Assembly: GCA_012727435.1 (NCBI GenBank)
Contig: JAAYHB010000015.1
Coordinates: forward strand, 1-64,000
Origin: Clostridiales bacterium
GTDB lineage: Bacteria; Bacillota; Clostridia; Oscillospirales; CAG-272
Length of the DNA: 64,000 bases
Reading direction: 5' to 3'
Numbering within the stretch: the stretch's first letter is position 1; every line of letters begins with the position of its first letter. Of this stretch, positions 17,360-28,802 are shown piece after piece. Below the pieces are notes generated by a model, which was given only the letters and a program-made list of their open reading frames with translations, had not been told where the DNA came from and made no database searches. The translations under genes were made by a program, and so were the position numbers.

Positions 17360-18409
17360 TCAAATAAATCCGAGTATCTTATCTGTCATTTCGTCTGTCG
17401 TGAGCTGTCCGCCGATATCGCAGGTCATATATCCTGCCTCAAGCGCCTTGTTGACAGCATCTTCAATAGCATCGGCTTCCGCGGCCAGCCCGAAGGAATA
17501 GCGGAGCATCATTGCGGCCGACAGGATCGTCGCCGTCGGGTTTGCAATGCCCCGCCCGGCGATATCGGGCGCCGAGCCGTGTATAGGCTCATACATCCCG
17601 CGGCTCCCCTCACCCAGCGAGGCCGAAGGCAGCATGCCTATCGAGCCGGTGAGCTGTGAGGCCTCGTCCGAGAGGATGTCGCCGAACATATTCGAGGTCA
17701 CGATAACGTCAAACTGCGCCGGATTGCGGACAAGCTGCATTGCGGCGTTGTCGACCAGCATGTCGCTGTACTCGACATCGGGATACTCTGCCGCAAGCCT
17801 GTGCATTGTCTCGCGCCAGAGGCGGGAGCTCTCGAGCACATTTGCCTTGTCAATGCTTGTGACCTTCTTTCTGCGCTTGCGCGCCGTCTCAAAGGCCACT
17901 CTGCCTATCCTCTCAATCTCCATGACGCTGTAGCACTCGGTATCATAGGCCTCCTGTCCGTTTGGGCCTTCGCGCCGCCCGCGCTCGCCGAAATATATCC
18001 CGCCGGTAAGCTCCCTGACAATCACAAGGTCAAAGGTATCCTCAATGCGCAGCGGGCATCTGCCGCGCAGCGCGGGATAGAGCTTTGCCGGGCGGATGTT
18101 TGCATACAGCCCAAGCGCCTTGCGCAGTCCGAGCAACGCGCGTTCGGGGCGCAGATGTCCCGGGAGGGTATCCCACTTCGGGCCGCCCACGGCACCCAGC
18201 AGCACGCTGTCGCTCTCAAGGCACCTGTCTACCGTCGCCTGCGGCAGCGGCTCGCCTAACTCGTCAATCGCACAGCCCCCGGCCAAAAGCTCCGTGCATG
18301 TGATTTGATGCCCGTACTTCTCGGCTACTTTGTCAAGCACCCTGAGCGTGCTGTCGACAATCTCGGGGCCAATCCCGTCACCCTTTACCAGAGCAAGATT
18401 AAGTTTCAT
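17360..18409 (-). CDS. leuB: 3-isopropylmalate dehydrogenase
   Basis: [24 protein letters not shown]...[57 protein letters not shown]. Confidence 0.97.
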   Translation of the reverse strand: MKLNLALVKGDGIGPEIVDSTLRVLDKVAEKYGHQITCTELLAGGCAIDELGEPLPQATVDRCLESDSVLLGAVGGPKWDTLPGHLRPERALLGLRKALGLYANIRPAKLYPALRGRCPLRIEDTFDLVIVRELTGGIYFGERGRREGPNGQEAYDTECYSVMEIERIGRVAFETARKRRKKVTSIDKANVLESSRLWRETMHRLAAEYPDVEYSDMLVDNAAMQLVRNPAQFDVIVTSNMFGDILSDEASQLTGSIGMLPSASLGEGSRGMYEPIHGSAPDIAGRGIANPTATILSAAMMLRYSFGLAAEADAIEDAVNKALEAGYMTCDIGGQLTTDEMTDKILGFI

Positions 18410-18473
18410 ATATATTATCCTTTCTTACCCGCGGCACTCCGTGCAGGTCGTCGGCCCGCAGGTATACTCTCCT

Positions 18474-18983
18474 TTATTTTCGGGTCTTATCTCCGATAGC
18501 ACCCGACCTGACCGCGCCTACAAGCCCGCCGGCGGCAATAATCGACTGGATGAAAGCCGGGAAGGGCTGCGCCTTGTATTCCCTGTTCTTTGTTATATTC
18601 CTAATCAGCCCGGTATCAAAATCCATCTCGACTTCGTCACCGGCCTCTATTTCGTCTGCCGCAGCCTCGCACTCGACTATCGGCAGCCCGATGTTTATCG
18701 CGTTGCGGTAGAAAATCCGGGCAAAGCTCTTGGCGATTATAAGGGCAATCCCGCTCTCCTTAATTGCGATAGGCGCGTGCTCGCGCGAGGAACCGCAGCC
18801 GAAGTTGCGCCCCGCGACCATTATGTCGCCCGGCTTCACACGCCTGACAAACTCCCGGTCTATGTCCTCCATGCAGTGGGAGGCCAGCTCCTTTTTGTCG
18901 GCGGTGTTGAGGTATCTTGCCGGGATAATCACGTCGGTGTCTACATTGTCCCCGTATTTGAGAACCCGCCCTTTGACCTTCAT
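18474..18983 (-). CDS. leuD: 3-isopropylmalate dehydratase small subunit
   Basis: [23 protein letters not shown]...[22 protein letters not shown]. Confidence 0.96.
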   Translation of the reverse strand: MKVKGRVLKYGDNVDTDVIIPARYLNTADKKELASHCMEDIDREFVRRVKPGDIMVAGRNFGCGSSREHAPIAIKESGIALIIAKSFARIFYRNAINIGLPIVECEAAADEIEAGDEVEMDFDTGLIRNITKNREYKAQPFPAFIQSIIAAGGLVGAVRSGAIGDKTRK

Positions 18984-20248
18984 CAGCTTATGACCTCCTT
19001 CGGATGCGAGATTTTACCGGTCACGGCGCTTGCCGCCGCAACATATGGGCTTGCAAGATACACCTCGGACTCGGGGTGACCCATCCTTCCGACAAAGTTG
19101 CGGTTTGTCGTGGCCACCGCCCTCTCGCCTTTTGCGAGTATGCCCATGTGGCCGCCGAGACACGGCCCGCAGGTCGGCGGCGAGACCACCGCCCCCGCCT
19201 CAAGGAATATGCGGAGCAGCCCCATCTCAAGCGCCTCAAGATAAATCTTCGGGGTTGCGGGGATGACAATCGTCCTCACGCCCCTGGCGACCTTCCTGCC
19301 TTTAAGCACTTCAGCAGCCTGGATAAGATCCTCAAGCCGCCCGTTTGTGCAGGAGCCGATAACCACCTGATCTATCTTTATCTCGCCGAACTCATCAAAT
19401 GTTTTCGTATTCCCCGGCAGATGCGGGAAGGCCACCGTCGGCTCGATATTTGACATATCTATTTCAATTACCTGCTCGTATTCGGCGTCCTCGTCGGCCT
19501 CGTATATTACCGGAGGCTTGGCGCCGGCCTTCTTGAGGAATTCAAGGGTCTTTTCGTCAACCGGGAAGATGCCGTTCTTGGCTCCCGCCTCAATTGCCAT
19601 GTTGGCCATGCAGAGCCGGTCACTGACCGACAGCTCGGCCACCCCCGGCCCTCTGTATTCCATCGAGCGGTAGAGCGCGCCGTCCACCCCGATTTTGCCG
19701 ATTATGTGCAGTATCACGTCCTTGCCGGTCACCCACCTGCCGGGCTTGCCGGTCAGGTAGAATTTTATCGCCGGGGGAACCTTGAACCACGCCTTGCCGG
19801 TCGCCATTCCGAAGGCCATGTCGGTCGATCCGATGCCAGTCGAGAATGCGCCGAGCGCGCCGTATGTACAGGTGTGCGAGTCGGCGCCGATTACCACGTC
19901 ACCGGCCGTGACAAGTCCCCGCTCGGGCAGCAGTGCGTGCTCGACCCCCATCTCGCCGCCGTCAAAGAAGTTTTTGATTCGCTTTTCCGCGGCAAACTCG
20001 CGGCAGAGCTTGCACTGCTCGGCGGCCTTTATATCCTTGTTCGGGGCGAAGTGGTCCATGACCAGCGCCACCTTTGAATTATCAAACACCCCCGCCCTGC
20101 CGAACTTTGAGAATTCGTTTATCGCCACCGGGGAGGTGATATCGTTGCCGAGCACCATATCGACATCGACCAGCACTATCTCCCCGGCCCGTACCGAATC
20201 CACGCCGGCATGGGCGGCCAGAATTTTCTGGGTCATCGTCATTTTCAT
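18983..20248 (-). CDS. leuC: 3-isopropylmalate dehydratase large subunit
   Basis: [25 protein letters not shown]...[13 protein letters not shown]...[14 protein letters not shown]. Confidence 0.97.
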   Translation of the reverse strand: MKMTMTQKILAAHAGVDSVRAGEIVLVDVDMVLGNDITSPVAINEFSKFGRAGVFDNSKVALVMDHFAPNKDIKAAEQCKLCREFAAEKRIKNFFDGGEMGVEHALLPERGLVTAGDVVIGADSHTCTYGALGAFSTGIGSTDMAFGMATGKAWFKVPPAIKFYLTGKPGRWVTGKDVILHIIGKIGVDGALYRSMEYRGPGVAELSVSDRLCMANMAIEAGAKNGIFPVDEKTLEFLKKAGAKPPVIYEADEDAEYEQVIEIDMSNIEPTVAFPHLPGNTKTFDEFGEIKIDQVVIGSCTNGRLEDLIQAAEVLKGRKVARGVRTIVIPATPKIYLEALEMGLLRIFLEAGAVVSPPTCGPCLGGHMGILAKGERAVATTNRNFVGRMGHPESEVYLASPYVAAASAVTGKISHPKEVIS

Positions 20249-20260
20249 AAATATGTCTCC

Positions 20261-21823
20261 CTATTTGAGCAGTTTGTATTCTATCGAATCGACAAGGGCG
20301 ATAAGGCTGGCTTCGATGATGTCGTTTGACACGCCCACAGTCGTCCATGTGCTCTTCTCGTCGGTCGTCTCAATCAACACGCGGACTCTGGCGGCGGTGG
20401 TGCAGTTGGATTCAAGCACGCGCACCTTGTAGTCGGTAAGCCTCATCTCCTTGATGGACGGGTAAAACACCACAAGCGCCTTGCGCAGCGCCAGGTCAAG
20501 CGCGTTCACCGGGCCGTTGCCCATGACCGCGGTCATCTCCTCCTTGCCGTCGACCTCGACCTTAATAGTCGCCGAGGCCGGCATTTCGCCTTCCGCCACA
20601 GGGAACTCGCTCATGATTTTATACATCACGAGCCTGAAAGCAGGCTTGTACAGGCCTAGAACCTTCTTGACAAGCAGCTCAAAGCTCGCGTCGGCCGCCT
20701 CAAAATGATACCCGTAATGCTCAAGCTCCTTGAGCTTCTCAAGTATTTCGGAAGTTTCCTTTGAGTTCTTCTCAAGGTGCGGCGCGAAATGCTTGATTTT
20801 CGCCAGCACGGTGCTGCGCCCAGAAACCTCGGACATGAGGAACCTGCGCTTGTTGCCTACCAGCGCCGGGTCGATATGTTCAAATGAGCAGGACTTCTTG
20901 AGCACTCCGTCTATGTGCATGCCGCCCTTGTGGGCAAAAGCGCTCGCGCCTACATACGGCTTTGTGTTGTCAATCTGGGTGTTGGATATCTCGGCTATCT
21001 TTCTTGCGGTATCCGAGAGTATCGACATATCCCGGCAGCACTCAAAGCCGCGCTTTAGCACAAGATTGGGAATGATTGCCGAGAGGTTGGCGTTGCCGCA
21101 GCGCTCGCCTATCCCGATAAAGGTCCCCTGCACATGCGTCGCCCCGGCCTCGACCGCCATCAGAGTGCTGGCGACCGCACAGTCTATATCGTTGTGGCAG
21201 TGGATGCCGATTTTCTTACCGGGAAATGCCTCCACCACCTTCTTTGTGATATTGTAAATATCCGACGGTAGGGTGCCGCCGTTGGTGTCGCAGAGCACAA
21301 GAGTCGTGGCCCCGCCCTCGGCTGCCGCCGATAGCACGCTCATGGCATACGACTCGGAGGCTTTGTACCCGTCAAAAAAGTGCTCGGCGTCGAATATCAC
21401 TTCTTTTGATTCGGACCTTAAGTACTCTATGGTGTCCCTGACCAGCTCAAGGTTTTCCTCAAGACTGATTCTGAGTATCTCGGTCACATGTAATTCCCAC
21501 GCCTTGCCGAAAATCACGACCACCGGCGTGTTGGCAGCCAGGAGCGACTTTATGTTTGCATCGTCGCAGGCCGCCACGTTGTGCCTGCGGGTGCTCCCGA
21601 AAGCGCAGAGCTTTGCGTGCCCGAGTTTTAAGTCCGAGGCCTTCCCGAAAAATTCAAGGTCCTTCGGGTTTGAACCGGGATTTCCGGCCTCGATGAAATC
21701 GATACCGAACTGGACAAGCGTCTCCACAATATTTAATTTATCATTTACCGAAAAGGAAATTCCCTCACCCTGAGCTCCGTCCCTCAGGGTCGAGTCAAGT
21801 ATTTCGATTCTACGACCTTTCAA
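20261..21823 (-). CDS. cimA: Citramalate synthase (CimA type)
   Basis: RRIEILDSTLRDGAQGEGISFSVNDKLNIVETLVQFGIDFIEAGNPGSNPKDLEFF; alpha-IPM-synthase fold with the CimA-type N-terminus and a C-terminal LeuA-type regulatory domain. Confidence 0.9.
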   Translation of the reverse strand: MKGRRIEILDSTLRDGAQGEGISFSVNDKLNIVETLVQFGIDFIEAGNPGSNPKDLEFFGKASDLKLGHAKLCAFGSTRRHNVAACDDANIKSLLAANTPVVVIFGKAWELHVTEILRISLEENLELVRDTIEYLRSESKEVIFDAEHFFDGYKASESYAMSVLSAAAEGGATTLVLCDTNGGTLPSDIYNITKKVVEAFPGKKIGIHCHNDIDCAVASTLMAVEAGATHVQGTFIGIGERCGNANLSAIIPNLVLKRGFECCRDMSILSDTARKIAEISNTQIDNTKPYVGASAFAHKGGMHIDGVLKKSCSFEHIDPALVGNKRRFLMSEVSGRSTVLAKIKHFAPHLEKNSKETSEILEKLKELEHYGYHFEAADASFELLVKKVLGLYKPAFRLVMYKIMSEFPVAEGEMPASATIKVEVDGKEEMTAVMGNGPVNALDLALRKALVVFYPSIKEMRLTDYKVRVLESNCTTAARVRVLIETTDEKSTWTTVGVSNDIIEASLIALVDSIEYKLLK

Positions 21824-21841
21824 GCTATGTTCTCCTTATCG

Positions 21842-23359
21842 TCAGAATTCAAGGAGCTTGTTGATACCGTTTACATAAGCAAGTATGCTCGATTCGATAA
21901 TATCTGTCGAAACCCCGCGGCCGGTGACCACCCGCTCGCCGGCTTTGAGCTTTACCGTCACCTCGCCGAGCGCGTCGTTCCCGCCGGTCACCGAATGAAT
22001 GGTGTAATCCAGCATCTCTTCGCAGAGGTTGCCGGTTATTTTGTCTATGGCATTGTAGGCGGCATTGATAGGCCCGTCGCCCAGCGACACCTCCTCAAGT
22101 ATCTCATCGTCTTTTTTCAACCTGACCACACAGGTTGCCCGGGAGTTCTTGGCGGTGTGGACGTCGAAATATTCAAGCTCATATGTCCGCCCCGAGCGGT
22201 CCTTGTTGTACACTATGGTCTCGATGTCGCTGTGGGTGATGACCTTCTTCCGGTCGCAGAGCTCGATAATTTTTTCATAATACACATCGAGCTCCTCTTT
22301 TGTGAAAGAATAGCCCATTTCCTTCAGATATTCCTCAATAGCATGCCTGCCCGAGTGCTTGCCCAGCACAATCCTATTCCGCGCAAGCCCGATGTCCTCG
22401 GGGGACATGATTTCATAGGTTGTGCGCTCGGCCAACACACCGTGCTGGTGTATGCCGGCTTCATGCGCGAAGGCATTTGCACCGACTATCGGTTTGTTTA
22501 TTGCCGCGGTCTGCCCGATGATGTTGTATACCAGCTTGCTGGTGGGGCTTATCTGCTTTGTGTCGATGCCGGTATAGCAGCCGAAGTAGTTTCTTCTGGT
22601 CTTTATCGCCATGACCACTTCTTCGAGCGCCGCGTTGCCGGCGCGCTCGCCCAGCCCGTTGACAGTACACTCAACCTGAGTTGCCCCCGCCCTGACCGCC
22701 GCCAGCGTATTGGCGGTCGCCATGCCGAGATCGTTGTGGCAGTGCACCGATATTTCGGCCTTGTCGATATTCGAAACCTTCTCGCGCAGGTAGCGTATAA
22801 TCCGGTCCATTTCCTCGGGAACGGCATAGCCTACCGTGTCGGGGATGTTCACAGTCGTCGCCCCGGCAGCAATAGCCGTCTCGACTACCCTGGCGAGGAA
22901 TTCGGGATCACTGCGCATGGCGTCCTCGGCCGAGAACTCGACATTCGAAAGATACTTCTTGGCATACGCGACCGCGGCAGCTGTCCGCTCCAGCACCTCT
23001 TCGGGGGTCATCCTCAGCTTATACTGCATATGTACCGGCGATGTGGCGATGAAGGTGTGAATCCGCGGGGAAACCGCACCCTTTACCGCCTCGTAGGCCG
23101 CATCTATATCCTTTTCGGTCGCACGGGCGAGCGAGGCTACCACGCAGTTCTTTACAGTCTTTGAAATCGCCTCAACCGACTTGAAGTCCCCGGGCGACGA
23201 GATGGCAAATCCCGCCTCAATCACGTCGACCTTCAGGGCCTCAAGCTGTTTTGCAATCTCAAGCTTTTCCTCAAGATTCATGCTGCAGCCGGGAGCCTGC
23301 TCGCCGTCCCTCAGGGTGGTATCAAAAATCTTAATTCGTCTCTCCATGATAATCTCCAT
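21842..23359 (-). CDS. leuA: 2-isopropylmalate synthase
   Basis: IKIFDTTLRDGEQAPGCSMNLEEKLEIAKQLEALKVDVIEAGFAISSPGDF. Confidence 0.96.
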   Translation of the reverse strand: MEIIMERRIKIFDTTLRDGEQAPGCSMNLEEKLEIAKQLEALKVDVIEAGFAISSPGDFKSVEAISKTVKNCVVASLARATEKDIDAAYEAVKGAVSPRIHTFIATSPVHMQYKLRMTPEEVLERTAAAVAYAKKYLSNVEFSAEDAMRSDPEFLARVVETAIAAGATTVNIPDTVGYAVPEEMDRIIRYLREKVSNIDKAEISVHCHNDLGMATANTLAAVRAGATQVECTVNGLGERAGNAALEEVVMAIKTRRNYFGCYTGIDTKQISPTSKLVYNIIGQTAAINKPIVGANAFAHEAGIHQHGVLAERTTYEIMSPEDIGLARNRIVLGKHSGRHAIEEYLKEMGYSFTKEELDVYYEKIIELCDRKKVITHSDIETIVYNKDRSGRTYELEYFDVHTAKNSRATCVVRLKKDDEILEEVSLGDGPINAAYNAIDKITGNLCEEMLDYTIHSVTGGNDALGEVTVKLKAGERVVTGRGVSTDIIESSILAYVNGINKLLEF

Positions 23360-23432
23360 GCCGCCTGTGGCGGCGGTCTGATTTATTCCAGAACTGTCCG
23401 GTTAGCCGGTTATTTTATTATAAGCACAACTG

Positions 23433-25124
23433 TCATTCGTAGTTAATAATCGCTCCCCTGTCGGCAGAGGATACGTTCCTTGAGTACCTGAGGATGTAGC
23501 CCGAGAGCCCGGATTTGACTTTAAGCTGGGTCTCCTTCTTGCGCCGGCGCAGCTCCTCTTCGGGCACTTCAAGGTTAATCGTGTAGGCGGGTATGTCGAT
23601 TGAGATAATGTCGCCCTCCCTGACATATGCAATCGGGCCGCCGCGCGAGGCTTCGGGCGAGATATGGCCTATAGCCGCGCCGCGGGTGGCGCCCGAAAAA
23701 CGCCCGTCGGTAATCAGCGCGACGTCCTTGTCAAGCCCCATGCCGGCAATTGCCGAGGTGGGACCTAACATCTCGCGCATACCCGGGCCGCCCGCCGGCC
23801 CTTCGTAGCGGATGACGACAACGTCGCCCTTGTTGATCCTGCCGCCGTAAATGGCCTTGATTGCCTCCTCCTCGCCGTCAAAGACTCGAGCAGGGCCGCG
23901 GTGGACCAGCATCTCAGGTGCAACGGCGCTGCGCTTGACCACCCCGCCGTCGGGCGCGAGCGAACCGAAGAGTATTGCAAGCCCGCCGGTCTTGGAATAG
24001 GGATTTTCAACCGGCCTGATAACCGTATTGTCGATTACCGGCAGACTGTATGCTCGATTTTTTATGTTCTCCCCCATGGTCCTGCCGGTAATGCTCATAA
24101 CATCCGGGTCATAAAGTCCGGCGTCTATAAGTTTTTCAATTACCTTATACACTCCGCCGGCGTTGTACAGGTCCTGCATGTGGTGCGGCCCGGCGGGGGC
24201 GAGCCGGCAGAGATTCGGAGTCGACTCGCTGACCTCGTTTATGGTCTTAAGGCTAAATCTCACACCCGCCTCGTTTGCTATCGCCAGCAGGTGCAGCACC
24301 GAGTTGGTCGAGCAGCCGAGCGCCATGTCGACGGCCAGCGCGTTCATAAAGGCTTTTTCGGTCAGGATGTCACGAGGCTTTATTCCGAGCTTTAAGGTCT
24401 CTATGACCTGCTCGCCGGCGGCCTTGGCAAGCATAATGCGCTTTGAGAAGACTGCAGGAATCGTGCCGTTGCCCGACAGCGCCATTCCGAGCGCTTCTGT
24501 GAGGCAGTTCATCGAGTTTGCTGTAAACATCCCCGAGCAGGAACCGCAGCCCGGGCAGCAGGAGTCCTCAATTGCCGCAAGCCCGGCCTCGTCAATGGTG
24601 CCGTTCTTGTAAGCCCCGACCGCCTCAAAGGCGCTGTTCAGGTCGAGCGGCCTGCCGACAGCGTCCCTAAGCGAGAGCATCGGCCCGCCCGAGACAAAGA
24701 CCGAGGGGATATTGAGCCTCGCCGCCGCCATGAGCATGGCGGGGACAATTTTATCGCAGTTCGGCACAAAGACCAGTGCGTCAAAGCAATGCGCGCGGGC
24801 CATGCACTCGATGCTGTCGGCGATAACCTCGCGTGAGGAAAGCGAGTACTTCATGCCCTCATGCCCCATGGCTATCCCGTCGCAGACGCCTATGACATTG
24901 AATTCCACAGGCGTGCCGCCGGCGGCAAGAATTCCGTCGTGGACCGCCGCTGCAATACTCCTCAGATGAATATGCCCCGGCACTATCTCGTTAAACGAGT
25001 TGACTATGCCGACCAGCGGCTTTTTAAGCTGGCTGTCGGTATATCCCATCGCCTTGAAGAGCGACCGGTGGGGCGTCCTCTCAACGCCAGATTTTACTTT
25101 ATCGCTTGTCATTGCCGATACCAT
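23433..25124 (-). CDS. ilvD: Dihydroxy-acid dehydratase
   Basis: [15 protein letters not shown]...[36 protein letters not shown]...[20 protein letters not shown]; start at internal Met after AAAGGA. Confidence 0.97.
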   Translation of the reverse strand: MVSAMTSDKVKSGVERTPHRSLFKAMGYTDSQLKKPLVGIVNSFNEIVPGHIHLRSIAAAVHDGILAAGGTPVEFNVIGVCDGIAMGHEGMKYSLSSREVIADSIECMARAHCFDALVFVPNCDKIVPAMLMAAARLNIPSVFVSGGPMLSLRDAVGRPLDLNSAFEAVGAYKNGTIDEAGLAAIEDSCCPGCGSCSGMFTANSMNCLTEALGMALSGNGTIPAVFSKRIMLAKAAGEQVIETLKLGIKPRDILTEKAFMNALAVDMALGCSTNSVLHLLAIANEAGVRFSLKTINEVSESTPNLCRLAPAGPHHMQDLYNAGGVYKVIEKLIDAGLYDPDVMSITGRTMGENIKNRAYSLPVIDNTVIRPVENPYSKTGGLAILFGSLAPDGGVVKRSAVAPEMLVHRGPARVFDGEEEAIKAIYGGRINKGDVVVIRYEGPAGGPGMREMLGPTSAIAGMGLDKDVALITDGRFSGATRGAAIGHISPEASRGGPIAYVREGDIISIDIPAYTINLEVPEEELRRRKKETQLKVKSGLSGYILRYSRNVSSADRGAIINYE

Positions 25125-25203
25125 AAATCCTTTCAAACAAAGTTTGCCGATCTCTGCCCGGCCCGCTTTCCTGATGTATTTCCGAACCAAGAGGCGGTTT
25201 ATT

Positions 25204-26208
<1,005 letters not shown>

Positions 26209-26229
26209 TTATTTATAAAAAATTTTGTA

Positions 26230-26727
26230 TTACAGATTCTGCAGTCCGCGGTTTACCGCCAGCGCCCCCGCGCGGCACATCTCGATAATCATGTCGTTTT
26301 GCTTTGCAAATTCGATGAATGCGCTGAGCTTTGAGGGCTCTCCGGTTATCTCGATAATCATCGAATCGGCGTTGAAGTCAACCACCTTGCCGCGGAAAAC
26401 ATTGACCGCTTCGGTGATTTCGGGTCTGGTGGCAGGCGTCACCCTGAGCTTTATCAGAAGGTGCTCCCGCAAAACCGTCCTGTCGGGGTCCATGAACTCG
26501 ACCTTTTTGACGTCGTGCAGCTTCCGAAGCTGCTTTACTATCTGGTTTTTGACATAATCGTCTCCTCTGGCGATAATTGTCATCCGGGAGTATTCGGGGT
26601 TCTCGGTTTCGCTGACGTTCAGGCTGTCGATATTGTATCCTCTGCGAGAGAAAAGCCCTGACACCCTGGTCAGCACGCCGAAGTGATTGGACACTATTAC
26701 GCCTAATATAAACTGCTCCTTTTGCAT
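26230..26727 (-). CDS. ilvN: Acetolactate synthase small subunit
   Basis: ILGVIVSNHFGVLTRVSGLFSRRGYNIDSLNVSETENPEYSRMTI ACT domain. Confidence 0.96.
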   Translation of the reverse strand: MQKEQFILGVIVSNHFGVLTRVSGLFSRRGYNIDSLNVSETENPEYSRMTIIARGDDYVKNQIVKQLRKLHDVKKVEFMDPDRTVLREHLLIKLRVTPATRPEITEAVNVFRGKVVDFNADSMIIEITGEPSKLSAFIEFAKQNDMIIEMCRAGALAVNRGLQNL

Positions 26728-26741
26728 TTTTGCCCTCCCTG

Positions 26742-28403
26742 CTATTTGACAATTATGTCGTCAATCGACCCGCCGGCCGGAATCATCGGCAGCACGTTCT
26801 CGTCGGTATCTATCCTGCAGTCGATCACAAACGGCCTATCCGCCGCAAATGCGGCTTCAAGCGCCCTGTCAAGCTCGGCTGCCGTCCAGGCCCTCGCTCC
26901 ACCGGCCCCGAAGGCTTCGGCAAGCTTTACGAAATCGGTTTTTCTGTTCAGCGTCGAGTTGGAATAGCGCTGCCCGTAAAAGAGCTTCTGCCATTGTCTG
27001 ACCATTCCGAGCACGCCGTTGTTCATTATGATTATCACAATCGGCAGGTTGTTCGACACGGCGGTCGCAAGCTCGGTGAGGTTCATGCCGAAACTCCCGT
27101 CGCCGGTAAAGAGCACAGTCTTCGCTCCCCCCGACGCAAAGCAACCGCCGATAGCGGCGCCCAGGCCGAAGCCCATGGTGCCGAGCCCGCCGGAAGTCAG
27201 GAGGGTGCGCGGCTTTCTGAACCTGTAATACTGCGCCACCCACATCTGGTGCTGGCCGACGTCGGTCGCGATGACGGTATCCTCATTCGTGTAGCGCTGA
27301 ACCTTCTCGATTATGGCCTTGGGGTGCATTTCCTTTCCGGTCGGATAGAAAGAGATTTCTTCCTCTATCATTTTGGCGACCTCGGCTCTCCACTCGGGCC
27401 GTCTGGCAGGGCTCAGCTTTGCGTTTATCCCCTTTAGTATCTCGCCGACATCCCCGACAAGTCCGATATTTGCCGGGATGTTCTTGTCGATCTCCGCCGC
27501 GTCGATGTCTATGTGTATGAACCTGGCGTTCTGCGTGTATCTCGTCTTGTTGCCGGTGGCGCGGTCCGAGAAGCGGACCCCGACTCCGATTATCAGGTCG
27601 GCCTCCGACTTTGCCTTTGTCGAGGCATAACGCCCGTGCATGCCTGCCATTCCGAGGCAATATTCGTAGTCGCTCGACACCGCCGAGAGCCCCATCATGC
27701 TGAAACCGACTACCGCGTCGGTCAGCTCGGCAAGTTTCTTTACCTCCCCGCCGGCGCCCGAGGCGACAACTCCTCCTCCGCAGTAAATATAGGGCTTTTT
27801 TGACTTTTCGATTAGCTCGACCGCACGGTCGATTTCGTCCTCATCGGGCTTTGGAGTGCTGAACTTCTGTATCGGCCCGCCCGGCGTGTACTCGCACCCG
27901 GCTATCTGAATGTCCTTCGGTATGTCTATTAGCACCGGCCCCGGCCGGCCCGACCGGGCAATCGTGAAGGCCTCCCTGATTATCCCCGCAAGATCCCTGA
28001 CGTCCTTTACAATGTAGTTGTGCTTGGTTATAGGCATCGTGACGCCCATGATGTCTACTTCCTGAAAGCTGTCCTTGCCGAGCAGGGGCAGGGCTACGTT
28101 CCCGGTGATGGCGACAAGCGGCGAGGAATCAAGATATGCGGTTGCAATACCGGTCACAAGATTTGTAGCCCCCGGCCCCGAGGTGGCGATCACAACCCCC
28201 ACCTTTCCCGAGGCACGGGCATAGCCGTCGGCGGCGTGCGCCGCGCCCTGCTCGTGGGCCGAGATGACATGGCGGATGCGGTCGCTCGACTTATACAGTT
28301 CGTCATATATGTTGAGCACGGCACCGCCCGGGTAGCCGAACACGCGGTCGCACCCCAGCTCGATCAATGTCTCAACTATAATCTGTGCTCCGTTCATCTT
28401 CAT
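26742..28403 (-). CDS. ilvB: Acetolactate synthase large subunit
   Basis: MNGAQIIVETLIELGCDRVFGYPGGAVLNIYDELY; ThDP-binding GDGSFGMNLTELATAVSNNLPIVIIIMNN. Confidence 0.97.
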   Translation of the reverse strand: MKMNGAQIIVETLIELGCDRVFGYPGGAVLNIYDELYKSSDRIRHVISAHEQGAAHAADGYARASGKVGVVIATSGPGATNLVTGIATAYLDSSPLVAITGNVALPLLGKDSFQEVDIMGVTMPITKHNYIVKDVRDLAGIIREAFTIARSGRPGPVLIDIPKDIQIAGCEYTPGGPIQKFSTPKPDEDEIDRAVELIEKSKKPYIYCGGGVVASGAGGEVKKLAELTDAVVGFSMMGLSAVSSDYEYCLGMAGMHGRYASTKAKSEADLIIGVGVRFSDRATGNKTRYTQNARFIHIDIDAAEIDKNIPANIGLVGDVGEILKGINAKLSPARRPEWRAEVAKMIEEEISFYPTGKEMHPKAIIEKVQRYTNEDTVIATDVGQHQMWVAQYYRFRKPRTLLTSGGLGTMGFGLGAAIGGCFASGGAKTVLFTGDGSFGMNLTELATAVSNNLPIVIIIMNNGVLGMVRQWQKLFYGQRYSNSTLNRKTDFVKLAEAFGAGGARAWTAAELDRALEAAFAADRPFVIDCRIDTDENVLPMIPAGGSIDDIIVK

Positions 28404-28436
28404 GCCGTTCTTTCATCTTTCCTTTGCCGTAATTAT

Positions 28437-28474
28437 TAAAAAATCTTGCAATGCATTGTGTGTATTGCAAGATT
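28437..28474 (-). terminator. Attenuator terminator upstream of ilvB
   Basis: Minus strand AATCTTGCAAT-acacacaatgc-ATTGCAAGATT followed by TTTTAATAA. Confidence 0.85.
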
Positions 28475-28520
28475 CAATGTTATCTATTCAGTTTAGGTTC
28501 AGTTAGGGTTTACTGAAACC

Positions 28521-28637
28521 TTACTCGATAACAATGCTCTCGAATACACAACCATTATTGCCCGCGACAATAAGTACCCGTAGTACGAGTACGAGTACTA
28601 GTATGGCAATAATAGCTGCAAACGCGAAGAACATCAT
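28521..28637 (-). CDS. Branched-chain amino acid leader peptide (38 aa)
   Basis: MMFFAFAAIIAILVLVLVLRVLIVAGNNGCVFESIVIE*; GAGGAG SD before the ATG pair; 14 of residues 9-25 are Ile/Leu/Val; terminator between it and ilvB. Below the size cutoff of the ORF track. Confidence 0.85.
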   Translation of the reverse strand: MMFFAFAAIIAILVLVLVLRVLIVAGNNGCVFESIVIE

Positions 28638-28666
28638 TATCTCCTCGGGCGCTTTTGATTCTCTAC

Positions 28667-28695
28667 AGTTTAACATAATAATAGTTTTATGTCAA
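28667..28695 (-). promoter_or_regulatory. Sigma-A type promoter for the ilv-leu leader and operon
   Basis: TTGACA (28695-28690), 17-nt spacer, TAAACT (28672-28667), about 30 nt upstream of the leader ATG. Confidence 0.65.
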
Positions 28696-28802
28696 TTGTT
28701 ATAATATCACAATATTAGGCTATGCAAAAGGAAATTTTTTGTTCATAAGATGACACCGGATGTCGGAAATTAACCCAAAAATCCGAAAAATATCGGATGT
28801 GC

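Noticed and set aside
21827-23164. 445-aa plus-strand ORF opposite leuA
   Set aside because: Fully antisense to a strongly conserved gene; arises from codon bias in GC-rich sequence and has no recognisable domain.
28565-28613. GTACTC/GTACTA tandem repeat treated as a microsatellite or CRISPR-like repeat
   Set aside because: It is the Val/Leu codon run of the leader peptide; too short and without spacers.
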